Assembly (NCBI GenBank): GCA_024195585.1
Contig: SWBL01000144.1
Coordinates: 53,262 to 117,261 of the forward strand
DNA from: Aureobasidium sp. EXF-3400
Taxonomy: Eukaryota; Ascomycota; Dothideomycetes; Dothideales; Saccotheciaceae
DNA: 64,000 bases
Direction of reading: 5' to 3'
The position numbers and the translations under genes are program-made. This document shows positions 34,533 to 45,422 of the stretch, piece after piece (the stretch's first letter is position 1; each line of letters begins with the position of its first letter). Below the pieces are notes generated by a model, which was not told the DNA's origin, ran no database searches, and saw only the letters and a program-made list of their open reading frames with translations.

Positions 34533-35792
34533 ATGACATCAAGCCCTTACGCTCAATTCCTGTACATCGCGCCTTTACTACCCGTCAGCGTAGCATCAAC
34601 GTATATCATTTCCGTCATTTTCAGATGGGAGCAAACTCTGGCTCGTCGCATATCTGGCTCCAGACCACACGACAAAAAGGATATGAAGGTTTCTTTGCCT
34701 TATGACGAAATTGACACCAAGCTACAAGAAGAACCGACCTGGATTTCCCAGATGATGACCGCGGCAGTTCCAATCGCTCATCACTCTTTCACGTCCATGA
34801 AGCTCTGGAATATGGACCGGTCTGACACAATCTCTATCAACGTTTGTCTTATTCAGGTCGGCATTACTATAGCCGAGTTTGCAATTGGTTATTTCCGTCA
34901 CCATGAACTGCAGAGAGGCGACCTATTTGCTCTCGGGGCTTCGTGGAGCGGAATGGCGTTGCGATCAAAATCTCCGATGCTACGCTCTGGATTAACTGGA
35001 TTCACTTCTACGATTTGCATTGCAGCTCTCGGAACTATCTCGATTTTGCCGGAGAGGCCTACAGTAGACCAAAATTTGTCCAAAGCTTCGGTTTCTAAAT
35101 CGGACGAGTCAAAAGAAGCAGACTCTTCACCTGTGGAGAGTAAGACACCACGATCCTCCAACGTCCATCTCCACATGTTTAGCGTCTCTTTGTTGCTGGT
35201 GTATCTGATTCACGACTACCAAACAGTATCATCCACGCTTCTGTACCGTTATCGGTGGATGGGTGCGTCTCCGCACTTATTGATAGTATTCGGCTTGTTG
35301 CTTGTACATAGCGGAGTACAAACTTGGCAAACTACATCTCGACCGGGACAGACTGTTATCCAACATCTGAAGGCGTTTGCCTCACAAGCTTATCCGCAAA
35401 GACCAGAATCCGTTAGCCGATGTGTACTCATTCCCCTATCCGTAATAGGCGTATGGGTTTCCCTCTTCTTCGTGTCCAACTATCTAACCTCCTGCCTTGG
35501 GTTCCGGAAGTTGATACTTGGCCGACCCCGGACTATGCCACATTTCCTTGACGGAGGTGTATTTGGTGGATTCATCTACCACTTGGTTGTACCCGTACAG
35601 CTTTTCTTGCGGCGAAATCAGATCAAAGGGGATAAGCCCGGCTCGATGTTTCGGTTTGTGATGGCATTCATTACAGCATTTAGCCAGACAATCACTGGTC
35701 TTGTAATTGTGGCCATTGGTCTGTATGTCTTACGAATGTTTGGTTTGATGCAAGAAGATTCACGTTGTTGTTGTAGTTCAGCGGTCAATTAG
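34533..35792 (+). CDS. Multi-pass membrane protein, unknown function, 419 aa
   Basis: Single-exon gene from an ATG in context AAAACATGA. About seven or eight hydrophobic segments are visible, including SVSLLLVYLIH, LLIVFGLLLVHSG, VLIPLSVIGVWVSLFFVSNYL and ITGLVIVAIGLYVL. They are interrupted by a Ser/Lys/Asp-rich loop (about 180-210). The C-terminus ends with a CCC cluster (SRCCCSSAVN) that could be palmitoylated. I recognise no transporter signature. It starts 258 bp after the CobW gene on the same strand. Confidence 0.6.
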   Translation: MTSSPYAQFLYIAPLLPVSVASTYIISVIFRWEQTLARRISGSRPHDKKDMKVSLPYDEIDTKLQEEPTWISQMMTAAVPIAHHSFTSMKLWNMDRSDTISINVCLIQVGITIAEFAIGYFRHHELQRGDLFALGASWSGMALRSKSPMLRSGLTGFTSTICIAALGTISILPERPTVDQNLSKASVSKSDESKEADSSPVESKTPRSSNVHLHMFSVSLLLVYLIHDYQTVSSTLLYRYRWMGASPHLLIVFGLLLVHSGVQTWQTTSRPGQTVIQHLKAFASQAYPQRPESVSRCVLIPLSVIGVWVSLFFVSNYLTSCLGFRKLILGRPRTMPHFLDGGVFGGFIYHLVVPVQLFLRRNQIKGDKPGSMFRFVMAFITAFSQTITGLVIVAIGLYVLRMFGLMQEDSRCCCSSAVN

Positions 35793-35924
35793 GTACATAA
35801 ATATGAATATGATGGAAATTGGAAATTGAGAAAAAAAAGAGTTTATATTGTGAGATCCCTAATAGAAACCAAAGCTTACCACCCAAACACCATTGAAATC
35901 AGACCTACCTATGAATTAAGGCAT

Positions 35925-36086
35925 TTAAGGGTACCAGCGCTTGCAGTAGTAGCAGTAGAAAATGTAATCAGCTGACCAAGGAGAGAACACACATGGCATA
36001 CCACAGCCGCGACATCTAGGAGTGTTAGCAAAGCGATCACTGAGGACAGTGTCGGTAGTGGTGATAGAGGTGTTCTTGTTGCACAT
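35925..36086 (-). CDS. Mini zinc-ribbon-like protein, 53 aa
   Basis: A short frame from an ATG at 36086 (MCNKNTSITT) ends in CRGCGMPC...YCYYCKRWYP. The CxxC...CxxC arrangement, with aromatic residues around the last pair, looks like a zinc ribbon. The ATG lies in an A/C-rich leader. Many fungal genomes carry such tiny Cys-rich frames of unknown role. The size makes it uncertain, but the Cys pattern at the very end of the frame supports a real gene. Confidence 0.4.
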   Translation of the reverse strand: MCNKNTSITTTDTVLSDRFANTPRCRGCGMPCVFSPWSADYIFYCYYCKRWYP

Positions 36087-36651
36087 TTTTGTTGTGTGGA
36101 AGTGGAGTTTGTGTAGTGTTTGGTTGGTAGTGTTGGATCTGATTTGGATATCTGTCGATGGGGTCTTGCTATATATAGGCAAGCTCTCGAGGGAGGGCCA
36201 TGTTCTAGTGTCTCAAAGGGATTGTGTTTGAGACAATGGACTTGTCCACTACACAAAGAGACTCAAGAAAACAGACCTTCTTTGACAATGGACACATCGA
36301 GAAGATGAAAGAAGGCGCGCATGAGAACAAAGAACTTATGACACAATGCCAGTAAGAGCTCAGATCAGTCCTCCTTCCGTGATGCCCTGAAGAGATGTAT
36401 CAACCATAAGGTGGTACAAATGTTTCCAGGCTAGAGCCGTAGCCAAAAAGAGTCGATGAGATGTTGGTTCTCATGGATAAACCGGAAGACGAAAGGTGTG
36501 GCGCAGCACCTTTTTGCAAACGTGTGCCAATACATTATCAACTTCCACGAGCACTAAGGCATGCTCATAGCAAATCTGGATAGGGAAGTTAGTATGTTAT
36601 CAAGAGCAAGAAGACAAGGAAAAGTCTGTGGACTTACTTGATGCTTCAGAC
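36087..36651. other. Intergenic, nothing recognised
   Basis: About 0.56 kb between two minus-strand genes. No motif-bearing frame, repeat or RNA gene is seen. Confidence 0.5.
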
Positions 36652-37224
36652 TCAGTTGAGCTCGCCCGTCTTGCGAGAGTACTTGGAGTATCGCTTGTTC
36701 TCCCAAATATCCTCACCGTCCCACTCCCGTTCTTCTCCCTCTTTGAACTCATGGAAATCCAACTTTGAGATCTCGAGATTGCAACAGATACAATCTGCCA
36801 TCCACACTGCACAGCGGAGGACGCCGACCGTGTACTCATCCTCGTAATCATCGTCGTCCCAACGAGTGAGAACTCTACCGGCGCAAACATAGACAAGAAG
36901 GACACCGTTAGTGTCCCAATCGTCTTGGTCAGCCACGATGAAAAGGTGTGGGTGCATTTCATTATCTTCTCTGCTGGCCTCGATGTGGTGGTCGTAAATG
37001 TCTCGAAGTGTGCGACCAGAAAAGTCTGGCTGTGTCGCGAGGACACATTGCTTTGTTGTCCAGTCCCCATCGTTTAGGTCATTGAGAAGGCGTTGTTGGC
37101 CATCGTGATCCAGGGGAATCAAGGAGTATGCTGAAAAGCTGCTATGCTCAGGATCGCGTGCAGTGCTGCCATTATCCGGAGAGTCGAAAGGCAGAGTGTC
37201 TGCGAGTTCTTTGGTTGAAGTCAT
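36652..37224 (-). CDS. Hypothetical acidic protein, 190 aa
   Basis: Single exon from the ATG at 37224 (MTSTKELADTLPFDS). After a disordered N-terminus the chain alternates strands and helices. One core strand reads HPHLFIVADQDDWDTNGVLLVY and a later stretch AVWMADCICCNLEISKLDFHEF. The order of a hydrophobic strand, a short-chain region and a final NLEIS..DFHEF helix recalls small DUF6924-type domain proteins of fungi and bacteria, but the match is from memory of pattern only. No catalytic residues, signal peptide or membrane segments are visible. Confidence 0.5.
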   Translation of the reverse strand: MTSTKELADTLPFDSPDNGSTARDPEHSSFSAYSLIPLDHDGQQRLLNDLNDGDWTTKQCVLATQPDFSGRTLRDIYDHHIEASREDNEMHPHLFIVADQDDWDTNGVLLVYVCAGRVLTRWDDDDYEDEYTVGVLRCAVWMADCICCNLEISKLDFHEFKEGEEREWDGEDIWENKRYSKYSRKTGELN

Positions 37225-38218
37225 GCCTGTGGTTGCCAGCTCTTGCTACAATGCTCAACACTTGATCGATAATTGATGTTTATGAAGCCCGTGTCTACAA
37301 GGCAACAGTCCAGCCTGCTGCCTGGCTGATGTGTTCATCGGTTTGACAGTTTGAAGCATGACTCGGTGCGATCAATCCTTCACGCGTTGTCTTCGCGATA
37401 GACTTTTTCCATTCTGATCCCGAGGGGTGCTTGAGGACCATAACATTCACATCTTACTGGGCTCACTTGACTAGCAAGAGAAGTTCGTTCGCCAGTTTAT
37501 GGATACTTTTTTCGAGGCGTGGATGAGCAGAAAGACGTCGATGTTGGACGCGCTTGGAAGAATATCCAATGATTGCCGATCAATGCTGTCGTTGAGAACG
37601 CCGGTATCGGTGACATCACTCCCGCCAGACCTTCCTTCTTTGTTAACATTCTACCCCAAGAAGATCGACATCTGGGACTTCTCTTTGACCTTTGCACCGT
37701 CTGTTTCCGCTTTGCTGCGATTCGTACTCGAGTGAGGCAAGCGCCGTTGACGCATGCTTCTGCGTGCCTTGGACGTTACACCAAGCATGCCAATTTAGCC
37801 TGTACAAGACTCTTGTGGAGCTTGTTCACGCCTCAAAACAGCGGCTCCGACGGCACATCACCCCATCTTCTAACCAATCTTATGGGGTCCCCAGAGAAGA
37901 TAATGTGGAGAGGCAGGGAGCAGTTGCATCGGATTGCCAATTCAGTGAAAGCGGCATAGATCAACGGACAAGTCACAGGTGAGAAGTCCGAGATGAATAT
38001 TAACTTATCAAGTCGTGGCCCATGTCACGACCATGTGCTTGCCTGCCGATCAGCTGTACAAAGTACTGCCGGTTGAGATCCTCTTTTTTCATATACCTGT
38101 CTAACCTTTCCTACTTTTCCCCTCATACTTGTTGTCTTTACGCTTAAGTCGCCACAATAACTTAACTCAAAGGATACTCTCGGATTACTTCTCAGTCAAT
38201 CTGGTTTAAATTTTCGTC
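37225..38218. other. Divergent intergenic region
   Basis: About 1 kb between divergent genes. Short frames in 37499-37982 have no motif. The last 100 bp before 38219 are rich in CT and CTTT tracts as expected for a fungal core promoter. Confidence 0.5.
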
Positions 38219-40050
38219 ATGAGCCACAACGTCTTTACTACTCCGAACTATGGAGACCGTCGTTCGAACGAAATATACGACGAAAAGACTGGTGTCGATA
38301 TGATTGATCGAGTGGAAACTGCGCACACTCAAGGATTAACACGGATGGAAGCTCCTGAGCTCGTCCGCAACATGTCACCAGAGGAGCGTGCCCACGCCGA
38401 AAGAATACTTGTTCGAAAGATCGATTTCAGACTCATGCCGATGCTCGTTATCATGTACAGTAATTGAGGCCTAAGCAGGAACAGCCAAGTACTAATATCA
38501 ATTTGCAGGTACATTCTGAATTACCTCGACCGAAACAACATTGCTTCGGCCCGTTTGGCTGGATTGGAGACTGATCTTGCGTTGACGTCTTCACAATACG
38601 AGACCAGCGTCTCAATCCTGTTCGTCGGATACTTGTTGATGCAAAGTAGGAACTACTACGATAAGATTCTATATTCTTGTGCTGACAATATCAGTCCCTT
38701 CAAACTTGTTCCTCAACAAGATTGGTAAACCCGCTCTCTATCTCCCAGCAGTCATGTGCGTATGGGGCGTCATCTCAACATGTACTGCTGCTGTTCAGAG
38801 CTTCGGGGGGCTTGTAGCGGTACGTTTCGTATTGGGATTCGTTGAAGCTGCCTATTTCCGTGAGTCGATAAACTTTCAGTTTGATTTCTGTCATGATGCT
38901 AACAACAGTCAAGCTGGTTGTCTGTTCTTCTTGTCTTCTTGGTATACACGCAAGGAGCTCGCTTTCCGCTCCGCTGTACTCTACTCTGGATCGTTGATCT
39001 CTGGCGCATTCTCTGGTCTCATCGCTGCAGGTATTCTTGATGGTATGCAGGGACATCTTGGATTGTCCGCATGGCGTTGGCTTTGTAAGTATTCTGGAGT
39101 GTTGCTCCATCGTCCATGATATACTTATACTGACCGCTATCAGTCATCCTCGAAGGATCTATCACCATCGGAGTTGCCTTCATCGCTTTCTTTATCCTCC
39201 CCAACTTCCCTCGTACCACCAAGTGGCTTTCGGAAGAACAACGCCAACTCGCTACCTGGAGACTTCAAGAGGATATCGGTATGGACGATTGGGTCAGCAG
39301 TGAGGGGCAGTCGTTCTGGCATGGCTTCAAGCTCGCCTTTACAGACATCAAGACATATGTTCTCATGGCCCTGCTGTTTGGCATCGTCGCCAGTGGATCA
39401 GTTACCAACTTCTTCCCAACAGGTATGATATGCATGTTTCTTCCAGATCTGGATCTATCGCTAACCACATTACAGTCGTACAAACACTAGGCTATAGCAA
39501 GATCATCAGTCTGTGTCTGACCGCACCACCCTACTGTCTAGCTGTCATCACCGCCTTCGCGAACGCCATCCACGCCGATCGCACCGGCGAGCGCTTCTTC
39601 CACATCACAATCCCCCTCTGTTTCGCAGTCGCCGCATTCATCCTCGCGGCCTGTACAACCGCCACTGCACCCCGCTACGTCGCTATGATGCTTATGGTGC
39701 CTGGCGTCTACACCGGCTACGTAGTCGCTTTAGCTTGGATCAGCAACACCATTCCTCGTCCTCCCGCCAAACGTGCTGCTGCTCTTGCTGGTATCAACGC
39801 CATCTCCAACGCCAGCAGTATCTACGCATCTTACATGTATCCTAGCTCTGCAGGACCCAGATATGTGGTTGCGATGAGTGTGAATTGCGCAACGGCTGCC
39901 ATGGCAATTATTATGGCATTTACGTTGAGGACTATCTTGATGAGACTCAACAAGAAGTTGGATAGAGGTGAGCATGTGGAGGGTGCAGTCTCTGCTGGTC
40001 AGGGTGTACCTGGTGAGGCGGCGAAGAAGGGATTCAGATTCTTGCTGTGA
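38219..40050 (+). CDS. MFS transporter, anion:cation symporter (Dal5/Tna1-type) family
   Basis: Six exons (38219-38454, 38509-38645, 38695-38859, 38914-39084, 39144-39422, 39476-40050) give about 520 residues with twelve expected membrane segments. Family marks are YILNYLDRNNIASARLAG after the first segment, the VPSNLFLNKIG-like loop, and FPGCLFFLSSWYTRKE in the fourth and fifth segments. Fungal members carry organic anions such as nicotinate, allantoate, pantothenate or biotin; the substrate cannot be read here. Intron 3 must end in AAG (TCAAG) to encode the invariant FPG, skipping a CAG six bases upstream. The gene stands alone between long intergenic stretches. Confidence 0.9.
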
Positions 40051-40299
40051 AGCTCTGATATGCTTTTCAAAGTAGTTTCCTTCTAGCCAATATGAACAAA
40101 TTCACGATTTAGCACACTTTCTTCAGAGGCGTCCGTTGTAGTCGTGTGTTCCTCCGGTCCCTCTTGCCTCATAGGTTGACGTTGGTCTCAACTTCCCATT
40201 TCCTGCCATTCTGACTCGTTCTTCGTTCCCTCCAATCCTGTTTGATCGGCCATCTCAATACACACTGTTCTGTTTCCTCCGTTGAGTTCTTTTGGCACG

Positions 40300-40551
40300 A
40301 TGTCCATTGCTGATCGTTCCAAGGTTGAGGCTGCGTCCGCTCATGTGTGGAAGACAGTCAATCGAGATAGGTCAAGCTACCACAACGATGTCACAGATTA
40401 CACCGATCAAGAGAGTTCAGAAAAGATTACCGACGTCATTCTCGTTGCGATGCTTGGAATTCTGCAAGGACAACTCAACAAGAGATCGGCAGATCTGAAT
40501 GCTGTCGTCGACAGAACTCGGACCCAGATCGATAAAGAGTTGACTCCTTAG
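40300..40551 (+). CDS. Small hypothetical helical protein, 83 aa
   Basis: The frame from the ATG at 40300 (MSIADRSKVEAASAHVWK) contains two amphipathic helices, one with ITDVILVAMLGILQGQLN, and a charged end. The leader is rich in CT. No family is recognised, and the size leaves room for chance. It follows the MFS gene by 250 bp on the same strand. Confidence 0.35.
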   Translation: MSIADRSKVEAASAHVWKTVNRDRSSYHNDVTDYTDQESSEKITDVILVAMLGILQGQLNKRSADLNAVVDRTRTQIDKELTP

Positions 40552-42318
40552 TTAAACCACTCCGACATCTATTTGAGTTTTGCCCGCCCCAAAAGCATCC
40601 GACAGCCTGAGATCATGGCCCATAAACTAACTATTCTCCGACAGTCACGCCTGTTTTTTGCTCTGCCAGCTAGAATCATTACTGGTCGGCGGAGATCTGT
40701 CTCCCTAAGGGCAAGACGAACAATGCGTTTCCTCTACATTGACAAGACAGGCCGAGCCAGAGGTATCGTAGAATGAGGCCGGGCTCACCAGACGGCCTCA
40801 AATGATACGTTTTTCTACTGTATGATCAAAGAGCATGATCTGGAGGTCAGGACTCTTGTGGCCTGGAAAGCTCCCCCCCGACGCATCTCCTGTGCTGATC
40901 TCGCTGATCGAAACGATATTCTTGGACGCGTTTAGCACACTCCGGGACAAAGATACCTCCCTCGGTGCCTTGCGTAAATGATTCATGGCTAGCAAGAGCT
41001 TTGTAATCGTTGATACAGATCTGCCATTCGAGCCAGTAAATGACAAGATCTTTACCAACGACGTTGCCCGCAAGATGGATTCTCACGACGACTTCCAACT
41101 ATGTGAGCGCCAGAGGCAGCTCAAGATGAGAGGTGACGAAAAAACAGAGTGGAAGACTTCGGCTTCTGCTGGTACAAGTGTATCAAATGTCGCTGGTAGC
41201 ATTGCAGGAGGTTCGTCGAATTGTTCCAGATCATTGCATGGAGTGCAGCAAGGAGTGTAACACGGGTAGCAAAACTGGTGCGTGCAGCTATAGAAAGACA
41301 CAGTAGTCTCGAGGATCAGTATGGTGACCATTGAGAAACAGTCTGCTCTCGAATTTCATCGGACGCACCTCTCACCTGGAAATTACTGAAACCAGCTTCC
41401 TGTGGAAGGCCAGATTGAGGTCTACAACTTGTTCCGAATACGCAGCACGGTAGGGTTGCGTGTCATTTTGCTGACGCCAGCGTAAGGACGTCTTCACAAA
41501 TTATCTCTCATGCCAGGCCATTGGCATCTCATCTGGGTTGTCTGAAAGACCGATCTTGCTCAAAATATTTTGTGTGCAGATGTTTTTCGGGTGCATTGTA
41601 CCCTTGACTGGCTCCTTATCACTCCGAGAGTCCGAAGGTGGATAGTGCAGTGATATTTAACCCGGGCGAGGTCAACAAGCCTGAAAACTTGACAATATCT
41701 TGCGAAGGGATTCTGGATATGTTCAGGAAACATCATGCCTTTTTATATAGTTTAGACTTTAGAGGAAACAGTGGAGGTTATAGATTTTGGCACCCTTCTC
41801 AATCGAAGTCTTTACCTCATATCCTTGTCTCACAAGAATTAAAATCGTCAAAATGCATAATTCTTCTCGGAATGATAGATATACCCATGGAGAGCTGATG
41901 ATATTACGACTCTCAGTGGTTACTTCCTATTCACTTGGGAATCCCGTGCATTTCTGTAGCTGCCGAGGGGTTTCCATCAGTAAACAGTATATTATCCATC
42001 GAGATGTGATGCTGACTAAGCTCTTCTTTGGATACAGCTCTAGTCTGGAAACTATCGTGCCTCTCGATAGCGAGTACATCAATCTATACCCTTCGTGAGA
42101 GGAGCATAAGAGGAGCATGAGAGGAGCATGAGAGGAGCATGAGAGGAGCATGAGAGGAGCATGAGAGGAGCATGAGAGGAGCATGAGAGGAGCGAGAGTT
42201 ACATACTTTAGCACGAGGAGAGGCAATACAGTTTGGCTTGTGTATCTCCAGACAGCAAAGTTCGATAGCAACAACGTTCCTGGAAAATTTTCATACCGGC
42301 ATTAACACACTTAATCTT
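40552..42318. other. Gene-poor stretch with a minisatellite
   Basis: About 1.8 kb with no convincing gene. A 91-codon frame at 40985-41260 (MASKSFVIVDTDLPFEPV) is possible but has no motif. The stretch 41640-42070 is more A/T-rich. The 11-bp tandem repeat near the right end is annotated separately. Confidence 0.45.
42097..42193. repeat. 11-bp minisatellite, about nine copies
   Basis: The unit GAGAGGAGCAT repeats head to tail nearly perfectly. The second copy begins AAGAGG and the last copy is incomplete. It lies about 125 bp past the stop of the GT71 gene, perhaps in its 3' untranslated region. Confidence 0.95.
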
Positions 42319-43773
42319 CTATACAAACACCTCCTTCCTATACCACTTCACCCTATCACAAGTCCCAACTTCATCTTGCGATGTGGGTATCGTTGACCAT
42401 CCCACAATCTGACCTCCAAGCTCACAAGACACATACTCAATCTCTTCCCAAAGCTCCGCCTCAATGTCTCGCCCAAACCTCTGCAATGTCTCTTCCTTGG
42501 TGCCAATCAATCTATGCGGTATACCCGTTTTGGCGTCTACGAGTACACCCATATCGAAAAGCTGGACTGGGTCATATTTCGGGATGTTGTGGTGTACGGA
42601 GAAAGCGTCTGGTGGGATCTCCATTGTGGACACACTAGCGGCTATTGAGGTAGAGTCTTGCGTAGGATCGTATTGTAGCATTGCACCTCCGTGGTAATTG
42701 CCATGCTCGTAGTAACCTATTGTGTCGACGCATTTCTTGACTTGGTGGAAGGGTAGTTTGGCTACTCGTGCGGCTAGGATGAAGGAGTCTTTGTCGCCTT
42801 CTCCTGGACCTCCTTGACTCATGAGGGGATAGTACTTGTCAGGGCCATAGTAGTTGTAGTAGGCCGAGAGTAGAAGCGTCAATGCATGTTTGGATTTGGA
42901 GACCAACAGCTGTCCGGACTCGGTAGAGGCGAGTGCATTGACGGCTGGTACGGGCTGATCAACAATTTCAAAGAGATGTGCTGAAGCAGAAGATGCCCAA
43001 AAGTCCGGCCACGTGACAAGACCAGTGGAACTGAAAGGCTCTTGCACAAAGACATGAGCAGGATTCTTGGCCACAAAAGCATCGGCATCTAGGAAAAGTA
43101 CATTCTCAAATGAAGAAGCCAGGATTGCAAATACTTTGACTTGAAAACTCGCAAGATATTTTGCCCATTTTCCTAGACGGGTCTCCAATCGAACACAATG
43201 GGCATTCATACTGGGAAGAAGTGTTTGGCAGGTGTGCGATTTCATTTCCGCCTCGGTGTCGACGAAGAGTTCAACTGGTAGTTGTGAGCCAGTCCTTCGT
43301 AGCATTCTCAACGATATGACAAAGACTGGGAGGTACTTTCCAGCAGCGGCAGAAACAATTCCCGAAGAGCCTTTCTGGAAAGGTAGATTGATGTTTCCAG
43401 CTGATTTCAGATACGCGTTATGCGCGAATCGCATGGTGGCGACATCCGTGGAAGTGATGTTGAGAAGATCCGGTCTAGGTGTCTCTGCATTGGTCGTCCA
43501 AAAGACTACGGCAGCTGCCTGTCCTGTTCGTTGTATATCGACTTCACCAGGAGAATTCTCCTTTAACGCTTTATAGATGCCATTGCCAAAGCTAGAAAAG
43601 TCCTGGTCTGTAACAAAACCATGGCGACTGCTTCAAAATGTCAGTGGCACATCAGGGGCGAAAACATCATTCTACACATACCCGAAGGCCGACTTGACAC
43701 CATCCCAACAAACATAAGTCAACAACACCAGGAGACCGACTCCCAAGAGCCGGAAATTTTGGAATCGCGGCAT
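42319..43773 (-). CDS. MNN1-type (GT71) alpha-1,3-mannosyltransferase
   Basis: Exons 43682-43773 and 42319-43627 (54-bp intron) give about 466 residues. The short first exon encodes a signal anchor (LLGVGLLVLLTYVCW), so the enzyme is a type II Golgi protein. The catalytic domain has FPVFVISLRML-type strands, the DxD motif ENVLFLDADAFVAKNP (near 211-213), and a TWPDFW block with LLVSKSKHALTLLL typical of MNN1-like transferases. The family adds terminal alpha-1,3-mannose to N- and O-glycans. The frame in the large exon stays open above its first ATG, which shows the upstream exon is needed. Family assignment is firm; the exact linkage is inferred. Confidence 0.85.
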
Positions 43774-44319
43774 CAGAGATATTCATGCATGATCAAAGGA
43801 GTATGCTCGATGTGTAGAGGGGACTCTTGTGCATGACGCATCACAAAAACAAGACGAGGCTGGTGTCAACAAATTGTTGTCGTATGCATGCCACGAAAGC
43901 CGCTGGCCAAGGCCAGGTCAAGGTTTCTTGAACAGGTGTCTAAGCCCGAATCGGGTTGGGCAATCGCGCCCCTTTCTTCGTATCTATTCCGACATAGCCG
44001 GAAAATCTGGAGATTGTGGAGGCTAGATCACGATGGTTGTTTTCCATGATGTATGTAAGCCTATAGACGAAGATAAATGGATTGTTGAAGCAGGTATGGA
44101 CTCAATATGCAAGAGAAACAGAGTTGTTGTTTTGCATTTGATCTGGCATGAGATCGGCCATGACCCTTGGACCCTTGGCAGCTGCGAACCCACCAAAATA
44201 GCTTCGGATCAGTATCTCGCCGAACACCGAACCTTGTGTAACCTCCAGAGATCCTTTCTTCTACTTCGACTCGAATACATTATCCGTCAATTGACTGTTG
44301 CACCCCTCCAGAGCCTCTT
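43774..44319. other. Intergenic, nothing recognised
   Basis: About 0.55 kb between two minus-strand genes; the promoter of the GT71 gene should lie here. No other feature is seen. Confidence 0.5.
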
Positions 44320-45024
44320 CTAAAGCATCAACATGGACGAGCCCAACAACAACATCGTAAAGATGCCAGCAAGAGATGGCAAAGCCTGAGCACCAGCACT
44401 AGTGTCGGAATTTTCTGTACCATCATTGACAGTACAGAGGTATCCCTGATAGTTCTGGTAATTCTTCCTGATGCAACTCTGAAAAGTGCCATTGGTCGAG
44501 TTGGACACACAACCAATTTCACAGCCATTATCGTAGACGAGGAAACTGTCAACGCTACCGTAGCCCGAGCAACATTTCTTCATGGCTCTGGTAGCATTCA
44601 CTGAAGCCGGTAAACTGCATGTTTGCAGATTCGGCCAATCGGTGTTGTTAAGGGAGACTCCTGAGATACCAGTTCCACACTCGGAATTGGTGTTGAATCC
44701 ATCCTGGCTGTTGCACTTGAAGAAGCCGACTTCTTTGTCTGCTAGGCAGGTTTGGAATGCTTGGTAGGCTTCAGGATTCGTGCTATTTGCAAGTGCGCAA
44801 GCAGCATAGGGGCCAATAGTGGTGTTGAAGTATTGGAGATCGCTGTCTGCACGTCCACAGCAGTCTGCCAATGTGGATGGGAAGCTGTCACATGCTGGGA
44901 CAGCACATGCGGCTTGGGTGTAGTTTGAGGAGGTCGAGTCGCTCCACGCACTAGGAACATTCCATTTGAGGAATCTTGGGCATGTGTCGGCTGGGTTATT
45001 GGTTATAGTGGTTGAGTTCGACAT
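44320..45024 (-). CDS. Cys-rich cell-surface protein with C-terminal hydrophobic tail, 234 aa
   Basis: The frame from the ATG at 45024 contains about 19 cysteines spread over residues 15-200, several N-glycosylation sequons (NYT, NTT, NST, NAT) and a hydrophobic C-terminus (LAGIFTMLLLGSSMLML). The latter follows a Ser/Thr-rich stretch, as in GPI-anchored proteins. No signal peptide is visible at the N-terminus (MSNSTTITNNPADTC). An undetected upstream exon is therefore likely, or the protein is anchored by its tail only. Pairs such as DCCG and KKCCSG suggest a disulfide-rich extracellular fold. I recognise no named family. Confidence 0.6.
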   Translation of the reverse strand: MSNSTTITNNPADTCPRFLKWNVPSAWSDSTSSNYTQAACAVPACDSFPSTLADCCGRADSDLQYFNTTIGPYAACALANSTNPEAYQAFQTCLADKEVGFFKCNSQDGFNTNSECGTGISGVSLNNTDWPNLQTCSLPASVNATRAMKKCCSGYGSVDSFLVYDNGCEIGCVSNSTNGTFQSCIRKNYQNYQGYLCTVNDGTENSDTSAGAQALPSLAGIFTMLLLGSSMLML

Positions 45025-45422
45025 TGTAAGTTGCTGGCGGATCTGTCTTGTTCAAAACAGTCTCGTCTCGGGTATTTGTAGTCCTTATACATGACGTCTG
45101 CGAGCCATCCTTCTAGCAAGTGTTTCTTGATCCTTACGCACGAGAGTCTTCTGCTCTACGGTCCTTTGACGATCTTCCATCTGTATCGAGTTGTTGTTGC
45201 GGATCTATGGTCCGAACTCCAGCTTGGCGATCCTTCGGGTAGGTTTCATGCTTGGCTGAGGAGTCAGGACTCAAAAGGCAACGCAACTTGTTGACATCAT
45301 GAAGTGAAGACTCTGGACGTGAATGAGAGAGCGGAATAATGTATTATTGATGAATCGGGTATCTAGCAAAGTCGTGGGCATGAACAGGTAATATCGTGTT
45401 CGTCATAAGGAAATAATTCGTA
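45025..45422. other. Intergenic, nothing recognised
   Basis: About 400 bp holding the promoter of the Cys-rich protein gene and the 3' end of the ubiquitin ligase gene. Confidence 0.5.

Noticed and set aside
42097..42193. Regular repeat array as a possible CRISPR
   Set aside because: Units are contiguous without spacers and only 11 bp long; it is a minisatellite in a eukaryotic genome.
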